Shown here: in pieces, positions 32,585 to 39,911 of the stretch | Layout: each line of letters starts with the position of its first letter | How positions within the stretch are numbered: the first letter of the stretch is position 1 | DNA from: a virus | Length of the DNA: 41,923 nt | Direction: 5' to 3' (one strand) | Virus record (IMG/VR): IMGVR_UViG_3300043219_000202 | Coordinates: 1 to 41,923 of that record | Position numbers and translations under genes: made by a program | Notes under the pieces: generated by a model | Told to the model about the DNA's origin: nothing | The model's input: only the letters and a program-made list of their open reading frames with translations | The model's database searches: none

Positions 32585-33559
32585 CTATGGCAGTCCACAA
32601 TAATACCCTATCAGTTCAGTAAGCTCTTGTATCCGTATCTTGTCAGTGTGACGTTCTTCTATTAGCTCTCTACCATTGCTAGCTACTCGCTCAAGGTCGT
32701 TTGGATTGTCAAGATACCACTTTACTTTGCCTTCCATTTCTACTATAGATTCGAAGGTCTCATAATTGTGACCCTCTACAAACCCTAACCATTCTTCACT
32801 ATCTGCTGGAGTTGTCATTAGTAGGCTGCCACAGGCTGCCACTTCAAAGAACCTTGGATTGACAAAGCAGTGATCTCCGTATTTGAGGATATTGGTGTTT
32901 AGGGAGATCTTCGATCTTGCCATTACATCTACATAATCGTGCACTGGTAATTGAGGACGGCGTTTCCCGTGTCCGCCAAAGGCGTATCCTTTAGGCATCT
33001 TAGCTACGGTATCGTGGAGGTCTTGCCTCATCGTATAGTAACGAGGGTCAGTACACATGCTACAGGAGATATCAATATCTCTTTTCTGACTAACGCTCTG
33101 GAAGATGTCCGTATTAATGGAAAAGGGTAATACTTCGATATTGGTATTGGGGTGCTGCTCTTCTAGTTCTTCTTTTTGGGAGTGGTTTGGTACCAGAACG
33201 AGATCTGGCTTATTTGCCTCGATGAATGGATCCTCGTCTCTGCCGATCCAGAGGATCCTTTTACCATCTTTATATATAGGGCAATAATCTGCTATGTAAT
33301 GTACTTTGGGAATCCCACAATTAGCCAGGCCCTGTACTGTGGCATTGTGTTTAGCAAGATATGTCAGTATGACATCTGGCTTGAAATCTAGGACATCTAT
33401 GATATCACTAATGTGATATATCTTCCTAGCTTGAAAGGAGCGAAAGTAGCCCGGGCCGTAGAAGCATACTTCGTGCTGTCTAGTAATCTCTTGCTTGAAG
33501 AACTCGTGCCTACGGTTGTGCTTCTTCCATTGGTTCCAGCTTAGGATTAGGATCTTCAT
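32585..33559 (-). CDS. Glycosyltransferase, CgeB/DUF3880-like
   Basis: 324 residues from the ATG at 33559; an in-frame GTG 23 codons earlier lies inside the frameshifted gene upstream and is less likely. The start MKILILSWNQWKKHNRRHEFF, the VILTYLAKHN and KVHYIADYCPIY parts, and RFFEVAACGSLLMTTPADSEEW at 236-257 match the glycosyltransferase family with a CgeB-like C-terminal domain. Donor and acceptor unknown. Part of the same cluster. Confidence 0.8.
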   Translation of the reverse strand: MKILILSWNQWKKHNRRHEFFKQEITRQHEVCFYGPGYFRSFQARKIYHISDIIDVLDFKPDVILTYLAKHNATVQGLANCGIPKVHYIADYCPIYKDGKRILWIGRDEDPFIEANKPDLVLVPNHSQKEELEEQHPNTNIEVLPFSINTDIFQSVSQKRDIDISCSMCTDPRYYTMRQDLHDTVAKMPKGYAFGGHGKRRPQLPVHDYVDVMARSKISLNTNILKYGDHCFVNPRFFEVAACGSLLMTTPADSEEWLGFVEGHNYETFESIVEMEGKVKWYLDNPNDLERVASNGRELIEERHTDKIRIQELTELIGYYCGLP

Positions 33560-33709
33560 GATTTGGGAAAGTCTCCCATAGAGGGCACTATAACGAGGTG
33601 AGGGGCTATCTGACGTCTTAGGTCGCACATGAGGTCTAGAACGTCCTGACGGGCCTGTATGAGCCTCCTATGGGGTAAATCGTACGAGGAGTAGCATACG
33701 TTTCTTCAT
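33556..33709 (-). pseudogene. Small 50-residue gene interrupted by a +1 frame change
   Basis: ATG at 33709 shares one base with the upstream stop (TAATG). The frame then reads MKKRMLLLVRFTP and stops at 33668. The +1 frame continues at once and runs HRRLIQARQDVLDLMCDLRRQ through to PSMGDFPKS, ending in a TGA that overlaps the next gene's ATG (ATGA). The whole stretch is 154 bases, i.e. 51 codons plus one base. The slip lies in ACC-CCA-TAG, with an AGGAGG just after it. It may be a programmed +1 shift, a natural frameshift mutation, or a one-base assembly error in a four-C run. Confidence 0.65.
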
Positions 33710-33975
33710 TAGTTGTTATCTTCTGTTGGAAATGGTTCATCTAATCGGGGCCGGAGTGCCTCCAGATACATCACGAGTGTGTTGTATATTCTGCTGGAGA
33801 CCTCACAGATGGATACTATGATAAGTAGATCGTCATAGTCTATTTCACAGAGAATCGTATTGAGCTGGTGTGTATTTGCTCTTTGTAGCCAGTTGAGTCG
33901 CTTCTCCGCAAGATCAAAGTAACGATCTACCTCCGGTACCTGCCTCTTTGGTTTATTCTTAAGCCATTTAAACAT
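33709..33975 (-). CDS. Hypothetical helical protein (88 residues)
   Basis: Basic start (MFKWLKNKPKRQVPEVDRYFDLAEKRLNWLQ), then helical and acidic. No transmembrane part. Translationally coupled by TAATG to the 50-residue gene. No family. Confidence 0.65.
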   Translation of the reverse strand: MFKWLKNKPKRQVPEVDRYFDLAEKRLNWLQRANTHQLNTILCEIDYDDLLIIVSICEVSSRIYNTLVMYLEALRPRLDEPFPTEDNN

Positions 33976-34009
33976 CTTGTCCTCCTTCTACTTGCACTTT
34001 ATGAAGTCC

Positions 34010-34405
34010 TTATTTATCTGCTCCATCCTCTTGTCCATATTCTCTTGCCGTTTTGTCCCAGTATTCCTTACGAGCCTCGTCGCTTCTCCAGCGTCTGGTG
34101 AGTCTTCTCCAACCAAACCATACTGGGAACGTGATCACAGCTACGGCTACATATTCCCACCAGGGGCCTTCGAAGAACATTCCTGTCTTAAAGTACTCTA
34201 CTGCTATACCTACACAAGACAGAAAGAAGGTAGCTATGAGGGTCCTGAGTTCCCATATCTCAAATCGTGTCCTGGGAGGTTCATTGGCATATACTTCGTC
34301 ATAGCGTTGGTTCCATTCACGATCAAACCAAGCTTCCCATTCACTGAACTGTTTCACTCGATCGCCTAAAGTGTAGTATAGTCCGTTTGGATACCAAATT
34401 CTCAT
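34010..34405 (-). CDS. Membrane protein with two hydrophobic segments
   Basis: 131 residues. A soluble N-terminal part (GDRVKQFSEWEAWFDREWNQRYDEVYANEPPRTRFEIWE) is followed by two segments: LIATFFLSCVGIAVEYF and WEYVAVAVITFPVWFGWRRL, then a basic/acidic tail. Function unknown; in a phage, superinfection exclusion or lysis-related roles are possible guesses only. Confidence 0.65.
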   Translation of the reverse strand: MRIWYPNGLYYTLGDRVKQFSEWEAWFDREWNQRYDEVYANEPPRTRFEIWELRTLIATFFLSCVGIAVEYFKTGMFFEGPWWEYVAVAVITFPVWFGWRRLTRRWRSDEARKEYWDKTAREYGQEDGADK

Positions 34406-34417
34406 GTTATTCTCCTT

Positions 34418-34618
34418 CTATAGGAATAAAAACCGTATACTTACATAGAACAAAAAGCCGACTACACCGAGCATTACTCCAATGGCAAATACATGTCCAA
34501 GTACTGTGAGTGCCTTCTGGAAGTGAACATGGGACTGTGACGCATTATATCGTGTCCCGAAAAAGTTCTGGTAGACCGCAACGGGCTCTGTAAAGTAGGT
34601 CTTAACTCTCTTGAACAT
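34418..34618 (-). CDS. Small single-pass membrane protein (66 residues)
   Basis: Start at the ATG at 34618 with an AAGGAGG site that lies over the previous gene's end; the longer frame upstream is not used. C-terminal segment ALTVLGHVFAIGVMLGVVGFLFYVSIRFLFL is strongly hydrophobic. The basic N-terminus (MFKRVKTYFTEPVAVYQNFFG) would stay in the cytoplasm. No family. Confidence 0.7.
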   Translation of the reverse strand: MFKRVKTYFTEPVAVYQNFFGTRYNASQSHVHFQKALTVLGHVFAIGVMLGVVGFLFYVSIRFLFL

Positions 34619-34619
34619 C

Positions 34620-34865
34620 TTATCCTCCTTCGGGGTTAATATTCCCCAACATCTTCTGGTTGTGAATATCGACGACGCCTTCAATAACCTTATGGGCAAG
34701 AAGGTGCTGGAGATCATCTGTACCAATCCCACCACGCATAATGAATACCTCTGCAATCTCTGGTTCTATTTTGCCTTCCTCTTGGGCGGTCATAAGGACT
34801 CTGTACATTTTGTATGGTGCATCATCCTCCTGCATTGGAGTTACTGCTATGCTTGTGATCTTCAT
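34620..34865 (-). CDS. Hypothetical protein (81 residues)
   Basis: MKITSIAVTPMQEDDAPYKMYRVLMTAQEEGKIEPEIAEVFIMRGGIGTDDLQHLLAHKVIEGVVDIHN: mixed alpha/beta. Its end contains the ribosome site for the next gene, so the two are coupled. No family. Confidence 0.65.
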   Translation of the reverse strand: MKITSIAVTPMQEDDAPYKMYRVLMTAQEEGKIEPEIAEVFIMRGGIGTDDLQHLLAHKVIEGVVDIHNQKMLGNINPEGG

Positions 34866-34877
34866 CTTATTCCCCTC

Positions 34878-35162
34878 CTAAATAGACATCAATGTAGCAC
34901 AGGCCGGACAATATCTGTCATATTTTGTACCTTCGTCTGGATCGCCGTGAGAGTAAAAGTCATTGAGATCAATTAGGTCTTGCTCCCAAACTGTATGACA
35001 ACACTTCTTCCAGTGCTTCGCCTTCAGATGATCGTTGACCGTGTCTTTGACAATCTCCACGGCAGCAAAGGCAATTTCTTCACCATGCTTCTCGAAGAAA
35101 TCACCAAACTGAAGATCGCTAAGGCCATCTTCTAAATACGCTAACAGTTTGTTGATATCCAT
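34878..35162 (-). CDS. Hypothetical Cys-containing protein (94 residues)
   Basis: Helical start (DINKLLAYLEDGLSDLQFGDFFEKHGEEIAFAAVEIVKD), then CCHTVWE and YCPACATL near the end, which may bind zinc. No family recognised. Confidence 0.65.
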   Translation of the reverse strand: MDINKLLAYLEDGLSDLQFGDFFEKHGEEIAFAAVEIVKDTVNDHLKAKHWKKCCHTVWEQDLIDLNDFYSHGDPDEGTKYDRYCPACATLMSI

Positions 35163-35163
35163 G

Positions 35164-35364
35164 TTATTCTCCTTCTTTCGGAGTTACTACATCCTTTAAA
35201 GTGACGTGAGGTACGTCGTGCTCCATACCGTACACAACTGCTAGAGCCATCTGTTGTACTGGGTTCTGGTCGGGCATGAAGTGGCCTGTCATCCCTTCGA
35301 TTGACATCCAGTACTTGATATCTTTGAGCTTCTGTTCTGACATCTGTAGTATGACGATAGGCAT
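35164..35364 (-). CDS. Hypothetical small protein (66 residues)
   Basis: MPIVILQMSEQKLKDIKYWMSIEGMTGHFMPDQNPVQQMALAVVYGMEHDVPHVTLKDVVTPKEGE; one base from the next gene. No family. Coupled spacing supports it as real. Confidence 0.6.
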   Translation of the reverse strand: MPIVILQMSEQKLKDIKYWMSIEGMTGHFMPDQNPVQQMALAVVYGMEHDVPHVTLKDVVTPKEGE

Positions 35365-35367
35365 AGT

Positions 35368-35994
35368 TTAGGTTGACCTCTGGAAGATGACCATATTGTT
35401 ACCAAGCATTCTTAAGTTTCCCGCGCGGTGATCCCATCCACCCTTATCTATATAGGGTCTGCCGGCGAGCTCTCTAAAGAGCTCTTCGTCACCTGTATGT
35501 CTAAAGCCTGCGGCTTTGAAGTGGGAGAGCCACCAAGGAAGTTCCCGTACTGTGCAGTGATATCTGCCCGCTAAGGTGCAGATACTCATAGCTAGGACTC
35601 CATCATCCTCTACAAACTTGGCTAGGTTCTGTATAAATGGGACCACATATTCACGTTCGATGTGCTCTGCCACTTCCCAACAGGTGATAAGGTCATACTT
35701 CTGCGGGACATTAACTGGTAGGTTGATTGGAAAGCGGAGATCGGCTATGATCATTCTTTCCCTTGGAATAACTATCTTAGAGAGACACTCCTTGCTACCC
35801 TCTAATGCGTAGGCATCTACTCCACGTTTTAACCATGCCGCGGTAAAGTCGCCTATTCCTGCTCCTACGTCGAGGGTGTGTTGGGGTGTGCCGTACATGA
35901 CATCGAGATGTTTGGTCATCTCTCGACTGCGACCCCTGAGCCACTCCCTTCCTGTGAAGAACTTGGTATTGTACACTTTCTTTAGGTCTAGCAC
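35368..35994 (-). CDS. SAM-dependent class I methyltransferase
   Basis: 208 residues from the GTG at 35994, which has an AGGGG site just after the previous stop; the ATG seven codons earlier overlaps that gene and lacks a site. Motif I is LDVGAGIGDF (41-50), motif II ALEGS (63-67), motif IV YDLITCWEVAEHI (100-112). Resembles Methyltransf_11/23-type enzymes, often acting on sugars or small molecules. It follows a GT2 gene and may methylate a sugar made by the cluster; acceptor unknown. Confidence 0.85.
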   Translation of the reverse strand: MLDLKKVYNTKFFTGREWLRGRSREMTKHLDVMYGTPQHTLDVGAGIGDFTAAWLKRGVDAYALEGSKECLSKIVIPRERMIIADLRFPINLPVNVPQKYDLITCWEVAEHIEREYVVPFIQNLAKFVEDDGVLAMSICTLAGRYHCTVRELPWWLSHFKAAGFRHTGDEELFRELAGRPYIDKGGWDHRAGNLRMLGNNMVIFQRST

Positions 35995-36004
35995 TGTGTT
36001 TCCC

Positions 36005-36952
36005 CTATTTAACATCTATTTGAATGTACTCTGGCATTTCGCGTCGCACCTTCTCCATCCACGTTTCCGGAGTATATAGCCTCTGACTCTCAATATGCTC
36101 TTTCTGCTCGGAGCACTTGACCATGATGTCTTCTTTCATCTCATTAAGAATTTCAAACTTATCGCCCTTGGTTTTTATCTTCCACTTGATAAAGCGATCT
36201 ACCCACTCTACTCCGCCCCAATGGTATGCTGCTATGATGTGGTTGCGCTGGAAATTATCATAGTTCCAGCCATACCCGCGCTTATAGGCATAGTGGTGTA
36301 TAGGGTTGAAGGGCCAAATGTTGATATCTCTACCTATCATGGCCATAGTGAAATTTAACCAATTCTCGCCTCCACCATAGATACCTAATTCTGCTGGCCA
36401 CATACCTAACTCATCCACCAGGATCTCTTTAGAGATCATCATGCCACACGTACTCATACAGGGCACCTTGTGGATCTTCTTATACTCAGTCATCCTGCGG
36501 AAGGAGTAGAGCATTAGACCATCAGGCTTGTTATACGTGTGCTGGTAAACAAGTTCTCTACCCGGGACGTCTAGCAGGTACCTTATCGGCATGTGGAGCG
36601 AGCCATTGAGTGTCGTGTACTTGGTCTTATAGTCCTTGAACATATTGACCAGAGCATTAGGCTCAACGATACAATGGGCGTCCATAAAGAATAGGGTATC
36701 AGCCTTCGCATTCTCTATGCCAACATTCTTAGCACCCCAATGACCTTCATGGTCATCGTGGTGAAAGACCCTCAGACGATGTCTTGCCTTTCCATCTAGC
36801 CAGTGCTTCTCCACCGTGCTCATGTTGTCAATAAGGAGTACTTCATAATCTAATGGAGTACACTCCAGAGTAGTGATCACATTCTGAATAGTGAAAGCCA
36901 CTTGAGGAAACTCGTTTCGAGATGGAATTATAATACTCAGTGCTTTACCCAT
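36005..36952 (-). CDS. Glycosyltransferase, family 2 (GT-A)
   Basis: 315 residues. LSIIIPSRNEFPQVAFTIQNV is the GT2 start; EVLLIDNMS, AKNVGIENAKADTLFFMDAHC (DAH at 91-93 in the DxD position), GIYGGGENWLN (GGGEN at 193-197) and HHY at 219-221 complete the fold, with the GGEN loop like that of polypeptide GalNAc-transferases and related enzymes. This likeness is notable because the phage has Ser/Thr tracts. Shares one base with the GT4 gene (TAATG). Confidence 0.9.
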   Translation of the reverse strand: MGKALSIIIPSRNEFPQVAFTIQNVITTLECTPLDYEVLLIDNMSTVEKHWLDGKARHRLRVFHHDDHEGHWGAKNVGIENAKADTLFFMDAHCIVEPNALVNMFKDYKTKYTTLNGSLHMPIRYLLDVPGRELVYQHTYNKPDGLMLYSFRRMTEYKKIHKVPCMSTCGMMISKEILVDELGMWPAELGIYGGGENWLNFTMAMIGRDINIWPFNPIHHYAYKRGYGWNYDNFQRNHIIAAYHWGGVEWVDRFIKWKIKTKGDKFEILNEMKEDIMVKCSEQKEHIESQRLYTPETWMEKVRREMPEYIQIDVK

Positions 36953-38232
36953 TACTCTTCCTCCAAGAGACTGAGCATGGCAGGTTCTAGTTGCGTCCGC
37001 CAGATGTAATCAAGGTTGTAATGCTTTCTGTAGTATGTCTTAGCTCTGACACCGATGTCTTGATCCATCTTGTGCGAGATGACCTTTGCAACTTCAGTGA
37101 AGTGCTCCTTCTCGTCATCACAGTTCCAGTCTACGGTATTAGAGGCCAATGGCCAGAAGAGGCCGATATTCCCACTAATCTCACGCATCATGTCAACATT
37201 ACCGTTTAACACCACCAAACAGCCTCCCATAAGGGATGCCTCAGGCAAAATCAAACCGAAGGACTCATGGTTAGTTGCGAACATGAAAAGATTACCTAGC
37301 TGCATCAGTTGGGCAACCATCTTCTCGGGTATACCTACCTCATACTCTGGAGGCTCAAAGCGACTAGTGAAGATGAAGTCCACGTCAGGCGTAAGCCCAA
37401 GCTTCTGTCCTAGCTCTAGGAGTTTCTCCACTGTCTTCCTGTGTCTGGGATCGTTGCACCACTGATTACAGATCACGAGCCTTACACTCTTACGCAGGAC
37501 ATTCTTAAGGCTAGCAAATACCCTCATTACGTAGCGAATACCCTTAGCTTCGATACGATCTATGGAGCAGGGGTATATCTGGATTACGTCTGCTTCCATC
37601 AGCCGATACTTATCTATAAATCTGTTAGTGACGTTGTCAAACTGTGCGAACTCTCGGATGTCCTTTACGTGGTGGATGCTCACGACTTGCTCGTGCCATC
37701 CCCTGAACTGCTCTGCCACTTTGAGAGAGTCTGTTCTGTTGGGAAATACCACACGGTGAGCTGGCCCATAGCGATTTATGTCCCAGATGCCGCACATACC
37801 TGTCGGCACGCTGTGAACCCAATGGAGCCATTTCACGGCAGGACGTTGCTTAGAGATTTCTTGTATAGCGAGACCGTATGGGGTGTGGGACTGAAGAAAG
37901 ATCAGGTCGTGGGTGAGGATGATATCGATCTCATACTCGTCGATGAAGTTCTTGATACTCTCGACGGTCTTGTCCTTGAGCTCGACATGCTTTTCGGAGA
38001 GGTTAAAGTCAGTGTACTGCTTGTCTAGGTGTCCTTGTGGGCAAATCTTGTGGAGAGTTGCCTCTCTGTAGTGGACGTCATCCTTCTCTGGATAGCCCGT
38101 ACAGACGATAAGATGCGGCTTGTGGCCGCCTCTGTGTAGCATACGTACCTGGCTACGGACGACATTGACTAGGCTGTAACCAGGCTGAAAGAACGTAAAA
38201 CTAGTGAATACTGCAACATTCGCTTTGCTCAT
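36952..38232 (-). CDS. Glycosyltransferase, GT4 family (GT-B)
   Basis: 426 residues. NHESFGLILPEASLMGG at 321-337 is the typical GT4 E-x7-E donor region, with LGNLFMFAT before it; ILTHDLIFLQSHTP and LHWVHSVP occur in the N-terminal domain; LVICNQWCNDPRHRKTVEKLLELGQKLGL is the linker region. First gene of the glycan cluster; a variant of the leader motif (38275-38286) lies 43 bases upstream. Acceptor unknown. Confidence 0.9.
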   Translation of the reverse strand: MSKANVAVFTSFTFFQPGYSLVNVVRSQVRMLHRGGHKPHLIVCTGYPEKDDVHYREATLHKICPQGHLDKQYTDFNLSEKHVELKDKTVESIKNFIDEYEIDIILTHDLIFLQSHTPYGLAIQEISKQRPAVKWLHWVHSVPTGMCGIWDINRYGPAHRVVFPNRTDSLKVAEQFRGWHEQVVSIHHVKDIREFAQFDNVTNRFIDKYRLMEADVIQIYPCSIDRIEAKGIRYVMRVFASLKNVLRKSVRLVICNQWCNDPRHRKTVEKLLELGQKLGLTPDVDFIFTSRFEPPEYEVGIPEKMVAQLMQLGNLFMFATNHESFGLILPEASLMGGCLVVLNGNVDMMREISGNIGLFWPLASNTVDWNCDDEKEHFTEVAKVISHKMDQDIGVRAKTYYRKHYNLDYIWRTQLEPAMLSLLEEE

Positions 38233-38274
38233 TCTGTCCCCCTACTATTACTTCTCATTAAACAATCCCCCTGT

Positions 38275-38286
38275 ATAGGTATAACA
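38275..38286 (-). promoter_or_regulatory. Partial copy of the leader motif upstream of the glycan cluster
   Basis: On the minus strand TGTTATACCTAT differs at one position from the TGTTATGCCTAT that opens the motif at 29065-29094 and 39200-39229. It is followed by ACAGGGGG. Probably part of a promoter for the glycosyltransferase operon. Confidence 0.5.
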
Positions 38287-38318
38287 CTTTGTCACCCCCT
38301 ATCCTTATGTCAGGCTTA

Positions 38319-38756
38319 TCATGCTGCTATCCTAATGTAGAATTCAGGTTCGTAGTCTAGCTTGGTGTGTTTCCTTCGATTCTCTGTCTTAGTAAGGATC
38401 TGAAGATTATCCGGATGATGGAGACCACCCTTACCGAGAGGAACAATATGATCTACTTCAAAACTAGGGCCTAGCTCGTGTGCAAAACTGTAGACCCTCA
38501 GCATCTGCTCTTTTTCCGCATTGGAAAGATCTGGTGACTGGTTGCGCTTGCGAGCATCCATGCGGGCCCTGTGGGCTCTTGCTTTTTCTGGATTCTTTCT
38601 TTGCCAGTCTCTATTCCAGGCAGCTTTCTTCCCAGGGTTCCTCTCGTGAAAGCGGCGAGACCATTCGGCAAACTTGTGAGGATTAGCTTTACGGTATTTC
38701 TCTTTGGAAGCCTTCCGCCTTTCTAATCGAGTACGATCATCCAGTTTGACCTTCAT
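38319..38756 (-). CDS. HNH endonuclease
   Basis: 145 residues starting at the ATG at 38756, which has a GGAGGG site; a TTG four codons earlier is not needed. The N-terminal half is Lys/Arg-rich helical (RRKASKEKYRKANPHKFAEWSRRFHERNPGKKAAWNRDWQRKNPEKARAHRARM), the C-terminal part has VDHIVPLGKGGLHHPDNLQILTKTENRRKH, the HNH signature. Third HNH gene of the genome, alone at the head of the early block. Confidence 0.9.
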   Translation of the reverse strand: MKVKLDDRTRLERRKASKEKYRKANPHKFAEWSRRFHERNPGKKAAWNRDWQRKNPEKARAHRARMDARKRNQSPDLSNAEKEQMLRVYSFAHELGPSFEVDHIVPLGKGGLHHPDNLQILTKTENRRKHTKLDYEPEFYIRIAA

Positions 38757-38773
38757 TTGTCCCTCCAAGATTA

Positions 38774-38800
38774 ATTATACTACAGGGTCTCACTTGTCAA
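38774..38800 (-). promoter_or_regulatory. Promoter upstream of the HNH gene
   Basis: On the minus strand TTGACA (38800-38795) and TATAAT (38779-38774), both perfect, are separated by 15 bases, which is short for sigma70. It lies 18 bases upstream of the HNH ATG and would drive the early/accessory block. Confidence 0.7.
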
Positions 38801-38891
38801 TGGTGTGTCATTTATGCAACACTTACTTATTAAAGGAACGCGCCTACGTGCGTGGTAGTTCTTTAGTAATACTAGCACTACAGTCTTGTAG

Positions 38892-38942
38892 TACAGGTAG
38901 GCTTTAAAAGCCCTTAGGCTTTTAAAAGCCGTACTGCCTGTA
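38892..38942. repeat. Long imperfect inverted repeat
   Basis: Outer arms TACAGG/CCTGTA and inner arms GGCTTTAAAAG/CTTTTAAAAGCC around an eight-base loop, with a few unpaired bases between. The arms are AT-rich next to the loop. No U tract for a terminator on either strand. Function unknown. Confidence 0.7.
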
Positions 38943-39092
38943 TATCTACTACACTAGGACAGCTATATAGACTGCCGTAGGACTTTGTTGTACTTAGGGC
39001 CTTTTGAAGGCCCTTAGATATTTCTTCAGCGAGAGTATTCCTCCCTAGTACGTAGTGAAGAGTATTTGGTTGTCCTACGTAACATCTTGCAG

Positions 39093-39129
39093 AAAGAAAA
39101 AGAGAGTGTGGCGTTATACCACACTCTCT
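39093..39129 (-). terminator. Intrinsic terminator of the late unit
   Basis: On the minus strand an 11-base perfect stem (AGAGAGTGTGG / CCACACTCTCT) with loop TATAACG is followed by TTTTCTTT. It lies downstream of the holin-like gene. Its 19-base core (39106-39124) is almost identical to 26744-26762 in opposite orientation. Confidence 0.9.
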
Positions 39130-39199
39130 CTCTGTACAAACTATAGAGTGTCCGGAATCCGTACACTATACTGTAGGATTCTACTACAGGGGTTACAAT

Positions 39200-39229
39200 T
39201 GTTATGCCTATGACAGGAAAACACTCTCA
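39200..39229 (+). promoter_or_regulatory. Conserved 30-bp leader/promoter motif, copy B
   Basis: Matches 29065-29094 (opposite strand) at 29 of 30 positions. It ends one base before the AGGAGGG ribosome site of the only plus-strand gene (39245), so it is most likely the promoter or leader of that gene. Confidence 0.7.
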
Positions 39230-39244
39230 CAGGAGGGACAAAAT

Positions 39245-39367
39245 ATGCAATGTAGGAAATGTCTATCTACCAATATCGAATGTTGGGTGTTTGGAGGGAA
39301 GGTTACTAGGTCTGGTAAGCAGGAGACCATTCTAGTGTGCAGTCGGTGTGGGGCTCCTCTAAAATAG
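39245..39367 (+). CDS. 40-residue zinc-ribbon protein, the only plus-strand gene
   Basis: ATG at 39245 has a strong AGGAGGG site about eight bases upstream. MQCRKCLSTNIEC and ILVCSRCGAPLK give two CxxC pairs, a full zinc ribbon; Lys/Arg-rich sequence lies between. Ends TAG at 39367 and overlaps the tail of the holin-like gene by nine bases on the opposite strand. A likely regulator by type and place. Confidence 0.8.
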   Translation: MQCRKCLSTNIECWVFGGKVTRSGKQETILVCSRCGAPLK

Positions 39368-39601
39368 TCCTGCTATGGCCTTAATGGCAGCTATAAACAT
39401 AGCCACACAGATGACTATAAGGGCTCCTATGGTCTTCTTACGGGAGCCTTTGAGAGATTCTACCTCGGTCCCAATGACGCCTCTCCACGCTGGATCCTTC
39501 GCACATGGTAGGTTGTCTTGATTCTTAACGACTTGGGTTAAGAGGGTCTCTGTCCGTACCGCTCTCGCTCTATCTTCTTTAGTGAAGTCTCCGTTGGACA
39601 T
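39359..39601 (-). CDS. Holin-like membrane protein (XhlA-type layout)
   Basis: 80 residues. An acidic helical N-terminal half (KEDRARAVRTETLLTQVVKNQDNLPC...GTEVESLKGSRKK) followed by one C-terminal membrane segment (TIGALIVICVAMFIAAIKAIAGLF). Layout as in XhlA/hemolysin-type small phage membrane proteins that act with holins. No endolysin gene was found next to it. Last gene of the late unit before the terminator. Confidence 0.65.
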   Translation of the reverse strand: MSNGDFTKEDRARAVRTETLLTQVVKNQDNLPCAKDPAWRGVIGTEVESLKGSRKKTIGALIVICVAMFIAAIKAIAGLF

Positions 39602-39605
39602 TTTA

Positions 39606-39866
39606 CTATCTCTCCTTGCGCTTTTCCTTCCTAGCCCTGTGTATGGTTTTAGCCTTATTTTCTATGTGCCGGTTGCGTTGGTAGTCTTCCTCTGTCACAA
39701 CTACCTTGTAGATTAAGGCGCCACACTCCTTACAGATACGCATATGTCTAGTGTTAATGTTATTCTTCCAAGCGCGCCGCGGGAAGGTAACACTACAGTG
39801 GTCCTTATCTCGCCGGCCACAAAGATCACATAGTCCTCTAGTTGCATTTAACTTAAAGTTTGCCAT
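39606..39866 (-). CDS. Small zinc-binding protein (86 residues)
   Basis: CDLCGRRDKDHC near 13-24 and ICKECGALIYK near 44-54 form two CxxC pairs, with a basic C-terminus (KAKTIHRARKEKRKER) that could contact nucleic acid. Four bases from the holin-like gene. No family. Confidence 0.75.
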   Translation of the reverse strand: MANFKLNATRGLCDLCGRRDKDHCSVTFPRRAWKNNINTRHMRICKECGALIYKVVVTEEDYQRNRHIENKAKTIHRARKEKRKER

Positions 39867-39911
39867 AGTCTCCCTTCCTTTCTAATGGTCCGTTTGGCAT
39901 ACTCTTTTCCT

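Larger units (their letters stand above)
38801..39244. other. Noncoding region between early and late ends
   Basis: About 440 bases with no gene. It contains a long imperfect dyad at 38892-38942, a short dyad at 38996-39014 (AGGGCCTT/AAGGCCCT), the terminator at 39093-39129, a gtag/ctac dyad near 39172-39184, and the 30-bp leader motif at 39200-39229. The layout suggests a transcription boundary and perhaps an origin. Confidence 0.7.

Noticed and set aside
39856-39903. 15-codon minus-strand frame between the adhesin and the zinc protein
   Set aside because: Very short and mostly inside the next gene; the apparent ribosome site (GAGGAAAAG) may be chance.
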